A stretch of 64,000 nt of DNA from positions 186,001 to 250,000 of the forward strand of contig JAHRBS010000001.1 in NCBI GenBank assembly GCA_024305745.1, given 5' to 3'. Positions 10,801-21,777 of this stretch are shown here, piece by piece; position 1 is the stretch's first letter, and each line of letters begins with the position of its first letter. The DNA comes from Polyporus tsugae (taxonomy: Eukaryota; Basidiomycota; Agaricomycetes; Polyporales; Polyporaceae). The position numbers were made by a program, and so were the translations under genes. Below the pieces are notes generated by a model. The model saw only the letters and a list, made by a program, of their open reading frames with translations, ran no database searches and was not told where the DNA came from.

Positions 10801-12179
10801 CGACCAAGGACAACGGCACGATCGAGTATGCCTTCACACAGACCTACGTTACGTGCATCCCGGAGACGTACTGGACGGGCACGCTCTCCGACGACGGGGA
10901 GAGGCTCTCAGGAAAGTGGGGGAACAAACCGGACGAGCAGCTGAACACGTTTGTTTGCATGCGAGTGCTGCCCGAGATCTTCGTTGACCGTCCACATCCC
11001 AAAGAGTTTGCAGAGCACAGGGTGAAGGCGCTCTGGAAGTACGCGCTGACAGTGGTGCACAACCAGGTGCGGCGCAGACTGTTCTCGTGGTCATACATCA
11101 AGGAGCGACGGGACGTGCGGAAGGAGTACCTGGATCTACACTGGCAGCTGAAGGATTCGAAAGGACTCAAGCCGACGATTGGGGACCTCGAGCGGCTTTC
11201 GGAACTCACCCGCCGGTCGACACTCGACGACGTGCTGCGCTTCTACCTCCTCCATGACTACAGGCAGCGGGCCGCTTCCGAGTCCATGGGCAATGCACAT
11301 TTGTGAGTGCGGGTGATGTGGACGCTCCATGTCGTGCTGATGGAGACGGACAGGGGTCTTACGTGCAAATACTGTTGGCGGGGCATCTACGGCACCCGCA
11401 TGGTCTGCATGGAGTGCAGCTCACGGTTTACGTTCGACTTCTGCGACCAACCCGCGTGCGTGGGCTGCACGATCAGGACCCATGATGACATCTCGTCGCC
11501 ACACTTCCCCACACACGACTTCGTCAAGATCCGTACTCCGATCCTGCACCACCGCGGGATTGGCAAAGTCCTGCGGAACGCGAAGACCGGACTTGAGCGG
11601 GCGAAGAACCTGATGGAGGAAGTAGAGGATCAGAAGCGCCGCCGCGAGTTTATGAAGAATGATACCGGGGGTGGCAGTGGGCCTCACGGTGGCGACAACA
11701 CTAAGCCTTTGACTTGTCTCATATGTCATTCTCCAGTCGGTCAGCCGTACTTGTATTGCATAGACTGTCCGAGTCCAGGTGCGTTATCAGTCACCTGTTC
11801 CCGCAGTATTGGATGGCTAACTAGCAGGGACACAGAGGACCCCAACTCCGAGCCTTTCATCTGTTGGCAGTGCGACGAACGGGAGGCCCGGGGGTTCAGC
11901 CATGGCAAGCATCATCTCGCGACGCACAACCTCGTCTGCTGTATGGAGGCGCAGAAGGGGGAACTGAAGCCAGAACAGAACAGAAGGGCCCAAGGGGTTG
12001 ACCCGCTCGGCGGAGACAGGCTTGAGGGGATCACGAGCGACATGGCGGGGCTCAAAAGCCAGATGGAGGTGCTCACGAGCGGGATGGGGAGGATTGAAAA
12101 ACTGCTGCAATCGCTTTCTCACGTGCCCGCCAGTGATCGATGTCAGGATGTATATTGGATGTCGGATTCGCTTTCTTGA
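7890..12179 (+). CDS. EF-hand and ZZ-finger multidomain protein, copy A
   Basis: About 13 exons, roughly 1,200 residues, apparently intact; start is the first ATG (MPPEVVNGEDEDHD). Regions in order: (1) an N-terminal helical region (ALDEVARLHPFIG, then AFRTVVELELRRRYNDTKI) resembling helical N-terminal domains of fungal STAND/cell-death proteins; (2) a long helical part ending GPHDRI; (3) a 27-nt exon DIHEIWKDM; (4) an EF-hand whose loop is degenerate (NNNASKVITIAE); (5) helices around WLAYWAIGW and YDIDSM; (6) a beta-rich stretch from LGRWNG to LSGKWG; (7) a basic motif ALWKYALTVVHNQVRRRLF and KERRDVRKEYLDL resembling VPS13; (8) a ZZ-like cluster CKYC...CMEC...CVGC...THDF; (9) a second cluster CLIC...CIDC...CWQC; (10) a C-terminal heptad coiled coil. 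Function unknown. Confidence 0.85.
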
Positions 12180-13029
12180 GTCATTGTCAATGTTTGTAGA
12201 TCTGTCACGATCACTTGGAATCCGTGCGCAATATACTGTAGTATATGCGAACAGACCGTGCCGTGGTCTTACCTGAGCGTCATACTAGTAGCATCGTGGA
12301 GTTAACTTGGTCTATAGTAGGTCCAAACGATATTGATGAAGCAGGCAAGGAAAGGCATAAATCTTAAATCTGTCCCGAGAGTGCCATTCCGTCGCATGCA
12401 TATGGGTGTCTCACTATGCCGTGCCTGGTACTGACGCCGTCCCACCTTCGATTCGAACCACTCGGTCATCTACATCGAGCGTACCGGACTCTAGACCTGT
12501 ATGTCTGTCTGTTACAGGATATCTTAGGGCTCCTATACTGTCCTTGCCATGACGGCTGTCCTGGCTAGGCTGACGATCAAGCTATCCAGCTGGTACTTAA
12601 TCAACTTCAGGCTCGGCCCGTGCGTGACCAAGGTATCGGCAGCGCTAGCGGTACGCGCGTGCCCATTTGTCCCTCATGTTACGACCCGACTAATGAAGAC
12701 TAGTACTACAGCACTTCCTTCATTGCAGTCATATCCTGCGACTTTCACGTACGGCCCACCAGCTTCGCTCGCACAGCCTCAACATCGCCGCAAGTCATAA
12801 GCAAGTTCCTATCAAGGTTTTCCCAGGCGTCATTCTGAACCTGCCTCTGCACCAAGCATTGGGGAAAATGAGGGTATTTTGAGCGAGCGTAAGTACACAG
12901 TTTATGAATTTCAGAAGAATGATCCATGGCAAGCATCGTCCAGCTCGGGGGCTGTCGTCATTCGTATCGCTTTAGCAATGAGCGTGAATGCGAGTCCTCG
13001 GATGGATGGCGGTAATATTGGGAAACTTG
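12180..13029. other. intergenic spacer between copies A and B
   Basis: No gene supported. The part from about 12680 resembles the sequence downstream of copy B, as expected if a block holding the 3' half of the gene plus its downstream flank was duplicated in tandem. Confidence 0.5.
12680..13010. repeat. diverged direct repeat, copy 1
   Basis: Aligns by eye with 15445-15765. Best-kept core: GGCTTCGCTCGCA, then AGCCTCAACATCGCCGCAAG. Later matches include CAGAA-AATGAT, CAGTCGTCATT-like and GATGGCGGT. Limits are approximate. Confidence 0.6.
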
Positions 13030-14995
13030 AAGGTCTTTGCAAGTGAACTCGTAAGTCCGATAACCGATATTATCATTATTATTGCTTGTCCCAATTGTTC
13101 ATGCTTGACAGTACTAATGACTACTGGCACGATTCAGAGAAATTCTGGTCACTCGACAAGCTGCGGACGCTCGAGTTTCTCGAGGTCGAGTACGACGATG
13201 CGAAGGAGGACCAGAATGTCGACGAGAGCAAACTCCTCAACTGCTCCTCCGCTGCCCGGGCCGAGGACTTGTAGAGTCCCGCACGGGTGGAGGATTCTCA
13301 TCACTGAAAATGATGCAGCAGCGGACGAAGCGGTACGCTTGATGTACGTTCAAGTTTCAGAGTCCTCTGCATATGCAACCCTGCTAACGAGCCGAATTCT
13401 CTCTCCACTTTTCTTGATACTCAGTCTAGGTCGATGGAACGGCATCCAGATTTCAGAGGATGAAGCGATTTCGCCCATGATCATGTTCTACCTCCACGCC
13501 TCTATGGACCACAAGACATACGAGGCGAGCTCTGTCGACGCGAACGGCACCGACTACAACATTCTGGGAGATTACACGACCAAGGACGATGGCGCAGTTG
13601 AGTACGCGTTCACGCGGACGTACGTGGGGCGCATGAAAAACACATACTGGACGGCTACGCTTGAGGACGACGGGAAGACCCTCTCGGGTAAATGGGGGTA
13701 TGATAAGGACAACCAGCCGTGGGTGTTCGTCCTTAAGCGCGTCCCGCCAGAGGTTCTCATTGACCGGCCGCAGCCCAACGAGTTCACGAAAAACAGGGCA
13801 AAAGCGCTCTGGAAGTACGCCCTGACGGCAGTGCACAACCAGGTACGGAGGCGGCTGTTCTCGTGGTTGTATCTTAAGGCGCGGCGGGACGTTCGCAAGG
13901 AGTATCTGGAGCTGCTGCTGAAGGCGGCGGACGGTCGGCTGACGAACGAGGAGCTGGTGCGATTCTCAGTGCTAAACCACTGGGGCGACATTCGACGATG
14001 TGTGGTGCTTCTACATCCTCCAGGACTACACGGTGCGCGCCGTCCCGAAGCATTCGTGAGTACATCTCTGGATGCTGAGGTTGATGTCGTGCTGACCCAG
14101 ATGGACAGTGGGATAAAATGCGACCATTGTGGCCACCGCGTCCACGGCACGCGCGTGGTCTGCATGCACTGTGGCACCCGCGGCACTTTCGACTTCTGCG
14201 ACAAGCCCGCGTGTGTCGGCTGCACGATCGAGACCCGGACGACACCGGGTCGCCACACCTCCTCACCCACGACTTTGTCAAAATCCGCATTACGATCTTG
14301 AACCGCCGCGAGATAGACAAAATCCTGCGGAACGGTAAGGCCGGACTTGAGCGTGCGAAGAACCTACTGGAGAAGGCAGATGCTCATAAATCCCGCATGT
14401 TGGTGGAGACCCTGTCCGAGAATCACGATGAGAACAAGCCGGGAGACGAGAAGAAGGACGGTGACGACAGTGAGGGTGGTGAAGATGTTGAGGGGCTGGT
14501 GAGCTCTCTGGAGGAGCAGAAGGTCGCTCCCTCGAGGCGAGAGGCTATGGCACCTCCTGTGTCAGAGTCGGATGACGAGGTGGTAAACCTCACCTGTCTC
14601 AAATGCGAGGCTTCAATCTCGCAACCATGTTTCTACTGCCTAGAATGTCCAGGTACGTCATTATTCATCCGTCGCCGCCGCATATGATGGCTGACCAGGA
14701 TCCAGAGGACTCCAAAGTGTTCATCTGTTGGGACTGCGACGAAAGGGAGGGTGGTTTTAGCTATGGCGAACATCACCTGGCGGCGCACAAACTTGTCCGT
14801 TGCATGAACGCGCAGAAGGAGGAGTCGAAGTCGGAAGACGACAGGACGGGAAAGCGGCTTGACTCTCTTGAGCACAAGTTGGAGGGACTCACGGGCCAGA
14901 TGGCGGCGTTGACAAGCCAGGTGGCAGGACTCACGAGCCAGACAGAGAGGATCGAGAAGCTGCTGCAGTTGCCGTATAACGCGCCGACCGAATAG
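13030..14995 (+). pseudogene. EF-hand/ZZ family copy B, 5'-truncated and frameshifted
   Basis: Homology to copies A and D starts abruptly near 13029 (FASEL, then WHDSEKFWSLDKL), so the N-terminal helical region and EF-hand exons are missing. Lesions visible against D: TAG at 13272-13274 where A and D have Tyr; a 1-base indel near 13295; a 1-base insertion near 13975 (DHRSTFDDV region); a 1-base deletion near 14237 (ETRDD region). The remaining blocks are still easy to read: LGRWNGIQIS, LSGKWG, ALWKYALTAVHNQ, the ZZ cluster CDHC...CMHC...CVGC, the second cluster CLKC...CLEC...CWDC and three C-terminal heptads. Several introns keep the positions seen in A. It is probably not functional, though a transcript is possible. 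Confidence 0.85.
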
Positions 14996-16074
14996 TCGAT
15001 ACCTGGACGTGTATTGGATTAATTCGCCTTCTGTGATTGCATCCGTGAGATAAATATGTACTCAACTTGAATGAACTAACCGTCTGAACATGCCGTTCAG
15101 ACGATACTTTCACGGAGGGAAGTTGGCGCAGGAAAAGTTGCCATCGCGGACGTGGCCACTGGGCGGGCGTCTATGGCCGCCGCAGCGTCAGCACAACTCG
15201 CCCATCTCCCGGGCCTTTGATTCGCACCACGGTGTCGTACTTATGCGACATTGGTTATCCGCACCCAACATGTTAGAACCCGGACCTGGCTATCTCTCTT
15301 TCCCCTTTATCACCCACGGGCTGCTATCACTGCCAATGTCCTAGCGACTGCCTTCGCTCTAACGATCAGGCTTGAAGCTTGAAGCCGCAGCCCGGGTCAA
15401 AGGTATCAAGGTGACTGTTAACTTTGTCTATCCTGTTATCAACCACTCAATGAAGACTTCAGTACTTCATTGCAGTCATGTCGTGCAACTGGTGTGTACA
15501 GCCGGCGGGCTTCGCTCGCATAGCCTCAACATCGCCGCAAGCCGTAAGCTTCCTTTCGAAGGTTCCTGGCGTCACTCTGAAAGCCCTGCACCAAGTGTCC
15601 ATGGGAACCTGGAGGGGGTTCGAGTGAGTACGTACATATTTTGTGGCCTTCAGAAAAATGATACATACATCCCAAATAGAGTCCGGGTGTAGGCCAGTCG
15701 TCATTTATGCGGTAAATCACCGATAAGTGTGAATGCCCAGCGCCGTGGATGGCGGTGAGATGGTCGGCGGACATAATCCTGTGTCGCGTATCGCTTTTCC
15801 ATGACAGCCGTGATGGCGAAGGGTCCCGTGAGCTCTGGGAGCGGCGATATCGTTTTCGTTTATAAGACTGTCGTCCTCTGCACTCACAGTGTTATCAACC
15901 TTCGGCGATACTTCTCGCCCTCGCTCATTGCACAGACCCCTCGGCGCACCACCAGCTCCGAACCACTGGGCCAGACCCTACCAGAACCTCGTACTATGGC
16001 GAAAGATGGCCCCTCTCCACGGCGCATCGATCCGTTCAATCGCTAAACGCACAGCTGTCACTGCATCAAACTTC
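14996..16074. other. intergenic region downstream of copy B
   Basis: Carries repeat copy 2 and a GCTTGAAGCTTGAAGC stretch near 15371. Short open frames here have no recognisable features. Confidence 0.5.
15445..15765. repeat. diverged direct repeat, copy 2
   Basis: Partner of 12680-13010. It lies at the same place relative to copy B as copy 1 does to copy A. On the minus strand both keep a short peptide CGDVEA(V/M)RAK, which may be chance or the trace of an older gene. Confidence 0.6.
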
Positions 16075-17017
16075 ATGTCTGTGACTACCAAACAACGCAC
16101 TTCTGCTACGTGCATTTCGGAGTCTGGGATATCCCGGGGTATCCAGGCTAGGAAGAAGGCAGTGAGTACTTACTCAAGTCCTTCATGTTGTTCGTCCTCC
16201 GAGTCTTGACTCTAATATCTCCATGGAAGTGCGAATATTGCTACCGAGTCCATAAACGTTGTGCAGGGACGTTCCCCTGCGACCGTTGCATCAAGGTGGG
16301 ATGTGCAGCGGAATGCACGGAGCATAAGCGTCAGCGGCATAACGTCAGGCACTCGCGCAGAGGCGACGTGCTACCATTGGCATCGGCGACAGCCATCTCG
16401 TCGTTGACTTCCGTCGAGGCCAAGAGCGACCAGAACCACTCGTCGATGCATTTAGAGCTCGTACGTTGTTACCGACGAACTACACCAGTATTTTTTTGAT
16501 CGTGTCTCCGTGATGATAGGAACCCCAGCAAACGATGGATGTCCCCTGTTCGCCTCCAACCCTCCCGTCCTCCGCTATTCGAGGCATTCTCTCTGATCCT
16601 CTCTCTGCTCCCGTTGCCTCCCGCGTACCCCGCGTAGACACCATCAGCTCCCCGTCGCCTACCGACAGCTCGACCACAACCGACGAGAATACCAGTCCTA
16701 TGAAGGACCTACTCGACGCGTGTCTCGCCGATCTCGCAAGCGAGGAATGGAGGAACCAAACAGAAGTATGGGCGTGGGACACTGCGGCGCAACAAACCGC
16801 CATCTCGTGGCAGATGCTGTTGGACGACCCGCAGCTGTGGGGATTACTGGAGGCATTGGTAAGACTTCTGGATACGTTCGCCGTCTGGACGCCGTACCCA
16901 CCGCGCTGCTTTGTTGCAGATCCCGTCCGCCGCCGTGCATGGCTCTCAGCCTGCTTCCCGTCCGGTTTCTCCTGGAATCTTCTTGACTTGAGCCTCTTCG
17001 ACTCGGATGACCGATGA
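16075..17017 (+). CDS. small Zn(II)2Cys6 DNA-binding protein
   Basis: Exons 16075-16161, 16230-16460 and 16520 onward. Splicing after RKKA gives CEYCYRVHKRC, then FPCDRCIKVGCAAEC: a fungal Zn2Cys6 binuclear cluster (Cys pairs 2, 6, 5, 2 and 8 residues apart) followed by basic residues. The rest is Ser/Pro/Thr-rich with no fungal transcription-factor (MHR) domain visible. The end is uncertain: a good intron (16859-16919, GTAAGA donor, TTGTTGCAG acceptor) would give a stop at 16991 and 242 residues; without it the frame ends at 17017. It could be a short regulator or the N-terminal remnant of a larger one. The target is unknown. Confidence 0.65.
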
Positions 17018-17533
17018 CGGCCGAGAGCCAGAGAGTTTAGGTTGGCGATATGGAATCCAAAGGGTACTTGGCTGATCTACTACGACTAGATTTGTGTCTG
17101 TGTTACCACTATTTAGAGTTTTGTACATCGCTCGTCTATGTTGATCCTGGGAAGACAATCTAATCATGGTCCGATGTCCAGTCGCAGGCTATGGCTGATA
17201 TCCCGCGGGCGGGCGAAAATGGCTTTCCTCGCGTATGTCGGCTGAAACGTTATCCGCTCCGGATGCGCTGCTCCAGAGTGTTACCACCAGCAGGCGCCCC
17301 CAGAGCCCGGAGGAGCGGCCAATGACGGCGGGGCCCGGGGATGATTTCAAAACTCCGTTGTTCATATGTTCACATGTCCTGCCAAGACGGTCAACAGCTC
17401 GACAGGAAGTCAGTATAAAGACCGGGTGGGACCAGGGTGGGACGCGCACTCACATCGGTGTTCCCTCGTTATCTTGTTAAGCTGCCAATCGCACATTCTA
17501 CTGTACAGCGAGCGGCCGGCCACGAAACGCGAC
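17018..17533. other. upstream region of the TAP-like hydrolase
   Basis: No gene seen. It contains the TATA-like motif listed separately and ends in a pyrimidine-rich leader. Confidence 0.45.
17414..17420 (+). promoter_or_regulatory. possible TATA box of the hydrolase gene
   Basis: TATAAAG, 114 bases before the ATG at 17534, in a GC-rich setting. Position and sequence fit a fungal core promoter; no other support. Confidence 0.4.
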
Positions 17534-19501
17534 ATGGACGACCTCGATCGGAAGGTAGAGCAGGTCTACTACACGGTGGTCCCGCCCGGAGGTCAATTTC
17601 AAGATGGACGCCCCGCACGCCGGAGGAGATTCAGTCGGGGAGCCCGAATCCTACTCTTCGCGGTCACCGCTGCAGTGACCGTCGGGCTACATGTCTTCAA
17701 ATACCGCCTATACGCCTCTGACTATCCTGAAGTCCTCGTCCACCCCGCCCCCGCGACAATGTCCATGGAGGAAGGGCCCGAGTTTGACTGGCAGAAGGTG
17801 AGTAGACCATAGATCTCGTGCATCTTTCCTAGCATTGCTTCGACTGCCTCCCATCCAGCTCGAGCCCTCCACGGAGATCACCTGGACACCCTGCTACGAC
17901 GGCCAACAATGCGCGCGCCTCCTCCTCCCCCTCGACTACCTCTCCGATGACCCGTCCGGGGCGACCACCGCCATCGCGCTGCGCAGGATCCCCGCGCGGG
18001 ACCGCGCCAACTACCGCGGCGCAGTCCTCATCAACCCGGGTGGGCCAGGCGGGTCCGGCACGGATCTCGTCGCGCGCAGGGGACACAACATCTCGACGAT
18101 CGTCGGGGACTCGTTCGACGTCCTCGGGTTCGATCCGCGCGGGGTCGGGGCGAGCACTCGGCGCCTCGACTGCTTCTCGAGCAAGTCCCAGAGGGACATC
18201 TGGTACACGCAGGAGGGCCACCAGTTCTTGAACGCGTCGGACGAAGGTGTGTTGGGCCTGTACAAGGCGCGGCAGCGGCTCGTTGGGGACAGGTGTGCGG
18301 AGAGCGACGGCGGGGAGGAGGGCATTGCGCGGTTCATGAGCACGGCGAGCGTCGCGACGGACATGCTGAAGATCACGGAGAAGCTTGGGCAGGAGAAGCT
18401 CCACTACTGGGGATTCGTGAGTACACTCATCTTTCTTCGCGTTCCTTTCTGCTCACCTTACGTGTGCGAACTCGGCCTCAGAGCTACGGCTCTATTCTGG
18501 GCCAGTACTTCGCGGCGATGTACCCCAACAAAATCGGGCGCGTCGTCATCGACGGCGTGTACGACGCGGAAAACTACCGCAGCGCGCTCTGGAACTCGAA
18601 CCTCCTCGACAACGAGGCCGTCATCGGCTCCCTCTTCACCTACTGCCACCAAGCCGGTCCACTCAAGTGCGCCCTGTACGAGCCGACGCCGTCCGCAATC
18701 CGCGAGCGCTACAACCGCGTCCTCGACGCCGCCGGGCACGACCCCATCCCCGTCTCGCTCGCAGAGCCCCCCGTGCTGCTGACCCGCAAGATGCTCATCG
18801 CGCAGATCTTCAGTGCGGCGTACTCGCCCCTCGTCGCCTACCCCGCCATCATCTCCACCATCCGCGCGATCGAGACCAACAACCAAACCACACTCGCCGC
18901 ACTCGCGAACCGCGTCCCGACGTGCGACTGCGCACGCAGCCCGCCCCCGCCCTCGCTGCTCGAGAACGACGCGTTCTACGCGATCGCGTGCGGGGACGGC
19001 GACGCGCAGACGTTCGACCGCACGGCGTACCAGGCGTTCTACGGCGAGCTCACGCGCGACGCCCCAACCGCAGGCCCGATCTGGGCGACGTACCGCCTCG
19101 GGTGCACGCAGTGGCCCGTCCGCCCCCGGTGGCGCTACACGGGCGCGCTCGCCGCGCGCACCACGTCGCACCCGCTGCTCATCCTGCAGCCGCGGTACGA
19201 CCCGGTGTGCCCGCTGCGGGACGCGCGGGCGGTGAGGGCGCGGTATGGGGGCGCGGGGCTGCTCGTGCAGAACTCGTATGGGCACTGCTCGCTGAGCGCG
19301 CCGAGCGTGTGCACGGCGAAGCATGTGAGGGCGTACATGGAGAAGGGGACGCTGCCGGCGGAGGGGACGGTGTGCGAGCCGGACGAGGTGCCGTTCGTGG
19401 GGCGGGTGAGCGAGGCTCAGGCGATGTCGGCGGAGGATGCGAGGCTGCTGGATGCGTTGAGGGGCTTGGCGGAGGTTGTGCCCATGTTCCCGGGTGTGTA
19501 G
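17534..19501 (+). CDS. membrane-anchored TAP-like alpha/beta hydrolase (peptidase S33-like)
   Basis: Three exons (17534-17797, 17859-18416, 18482-19501) give 613 residues with every junction in frame. A basic N terminus (RRRRFSRGAR) is followed by one hydrophobic segment near residues 38-57, so this is a type II anchor or uncleaved signal; the catalytic part would be luminal or extracellular. Oxyanion motif NPGGPGGSG near residue 147; nucleophile Ser275 in GFSYGS, directly after the second intron; acid in DPVCPL and base in SYGHCSL near the C terminus, inside the TAP-like C-terminal domain. Relatives are tripeptidyl/prolyl aminopeptidases and hydrolases such as those acting on modified substrates, so the substrate is open. 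Very high GC, especially in exon 3. Confidence 0.9.
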
Positions 19502-21777
19502 CGCTTGGGGAGAAGGTGATGCGCCGCAATGGCAGTTCCATGCGGACGAATGAGTGCCACAACGACAGGAGAGCATGGTTGGACGGTAAGTATGCTTGCA
19601 TTGTACAGAGTTGACGACCACAAGTCATGATGCTGATTGGGTGGATATTTGACAGGCATCTGTAGTGGAAGGTTATGTATCTGTGGCTGCCAGCTTCGAT
19701 AGATCATGGCAAGATGGCTGGGACATGGGCGCGACAGATGACAGGCAGTCAGTCAGTCAGAATCACCTGCCAGCTGGAATGTCATTGGCAGTAAGTAGGA
19801 CATCGCCGTTCAGGTGGTCTCCAAGATGTGGAGGCAGGCTGAGGATGTGATGCTTAAATGCCGTTGCCATGCAGGATGAATGGCATGCAGCGGCTTCTTT
19901 TGGTCCCGGCGAGGCATACTGGCGGGGCGAGCCTGGGGCAAAGGTACGACACATGAGGTGGGATATTAGTCTCCAATGGAGGATAGCTTGGAAGTTCAGT
20001 TACTATCGATGGACGAGTTCGCCCGAGCCCATGCGGTAGGAGGAACTAGGAAGACAGCAATGCGTGGTGCAAAATTCAACGAAGTACGGACATGACCGTG
20101 CGAGGTGCCTAAGAAGCGGGCGCTGTAGACAGGTAGGCACGACTCACTTCCATGTTCGTGACCGTGGGTGGAATTCTTCTTTGTCGAAGTTGGGGGATCT
20201 AGTTGCGGTGATTTTACAAAAGCACAGCTCAGAATCAATGGTCAGGTGTTGGAAGAGTAGACGTACGAACCAACATGTGCCGTCTGCAGGACTATGAAGG
20301 TCTCGCTGGGATGGCTTGGCATCGAAGGGAAGTTCCAACCCCCCAGACCCCTCAATAAGCCGCCTGCCATGCGATTGAGAGCATGCTCGACTTGACTCAG
20401 TAGCACAGGCCTTGAGATTTTGAGACCACAGTGGTAACTCGCCAGGGTGTCAGTATGGACGAGACGGAGAAGGAAGTTATGAACCTTCTGAACGGCCGCA
20501 TGGGCACGCAGTGTGAGTGACCGGCTTGTTCTGATGGACGAGAAGTTGCGGTGGAGATAAAAATAAGTACTTACGGCACACCTCAGGCCTTCAAGCTGGA
20601 TCAACGATAGTCAACGATCCTACGACCCATTGCTTGAGCCAAAGCTCCGTATAGGCTCGTCCAGGCTGCCACGGGCGATGCTTCCTACTGACTCTTTGCC
20701 TGGTCCTGCATGCCCACTCAGCTTAAAATGGCCCATCGATGACTGGAAACTGACCGAGAACAACGCCAAGTGGAGCGAGTCCGCGCTCAAGTGCTGGTGG
20801 AACGCTCCCACACATGTGAGTCTGGAAGGTTATGAGCCGGCCATCCCGATGAGATGCTCGGAACGAACCTGACGACCGTGACGGAGGGCATCTCCAGCTG
20901 ATCACTCACGGCGCTACGTAATGCCTTGATGTTTCGCGTCGATCAAGGACCAATTGAAGTCGGAAACAAACATTGAAACAAATCTTCTCGCGCGCGCAGT
21001 TGCCAGTGCCAGTGCATGCCGGTCGTATAAGAAGTGCGGGCTTGTCCGAGAGGCCGGAGGGTTTCTTCGGATGATCTTTCCTCCACTCCCGCCGCGTCCT
21101 CAGCATTCGAGCCCAGCGCGTTAGAACCCCTGGCGGAGGAGGTGAGTCCATCAATCCGTCTTATGCCGCAGTGGCCGCGTTTCGGATAGAGAGAGCACAC
21201 GACCCATACCCAACTCGGCGCCGCAGGCTGAGGCCATCATCGTTCTGGCCCTCAACTTGTGCACAGTACCGGATAACAGGAGTCCTTCAGAGGAGGGTAC
21301 CAAGCTAGAGGATGCCGGTGTGGTGATGAGGCGACGGGATTTCGGGCATGGGCGGCTATCGAGACGGTGTGAGCGCGCCACCCGCGGATTGATTCAATCC
21401 TTGATGGGTCATTGGCAACTTGCTCCTCCTCCCACCATGAATGCGCAGTGCATACAGTCCCTGAGAATCGCTGATATGGGGCCTGCAGACTGCATATCCT
21501 CCGCCCTGTTGGTGTTTGCTTGTGACCGCCACCTTCCCTTCTTGCTTCACGCTTTGCGCCGCCGCATCAGCCTGGAGCTACGGTCCTGCTTTCTTGCTTT
21601 CTTATACGTTCTGGCTTCCTCTATTTCTACGCCGCTACTTACCTTTCGGACTCTCGGCGACAGGTCATTGGAATCACCGAGCCTTGAACCAGGATTCAAG
21701 TTCGAGTCCCGCCCCCCTCACGTCCACGTCCATTGTCTCGCAAGACAGCCCTCAAGATACCCTTCAAGATCCCCACG
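19502..21777. other. 2.3-kb gene-poor interval
   Basis: No gene I can support. Contains a short CAGT microsatellite near 19746 and scattered short open frames, the longest clean ones being 120 codons (20604-20242, minus) and 188 codons (21257-21823, plus, running into the next gene's leader). Neither shows motifs or splice structure that I recognise. Confidence 0.5.

Noticed and set aside
20242..20604. 120-codon minus-strand frame in the 19.5-21.8 kb gap
   Set aside because: No motif, no homologous exon structure, and length is within chance in GC-rich DNA.
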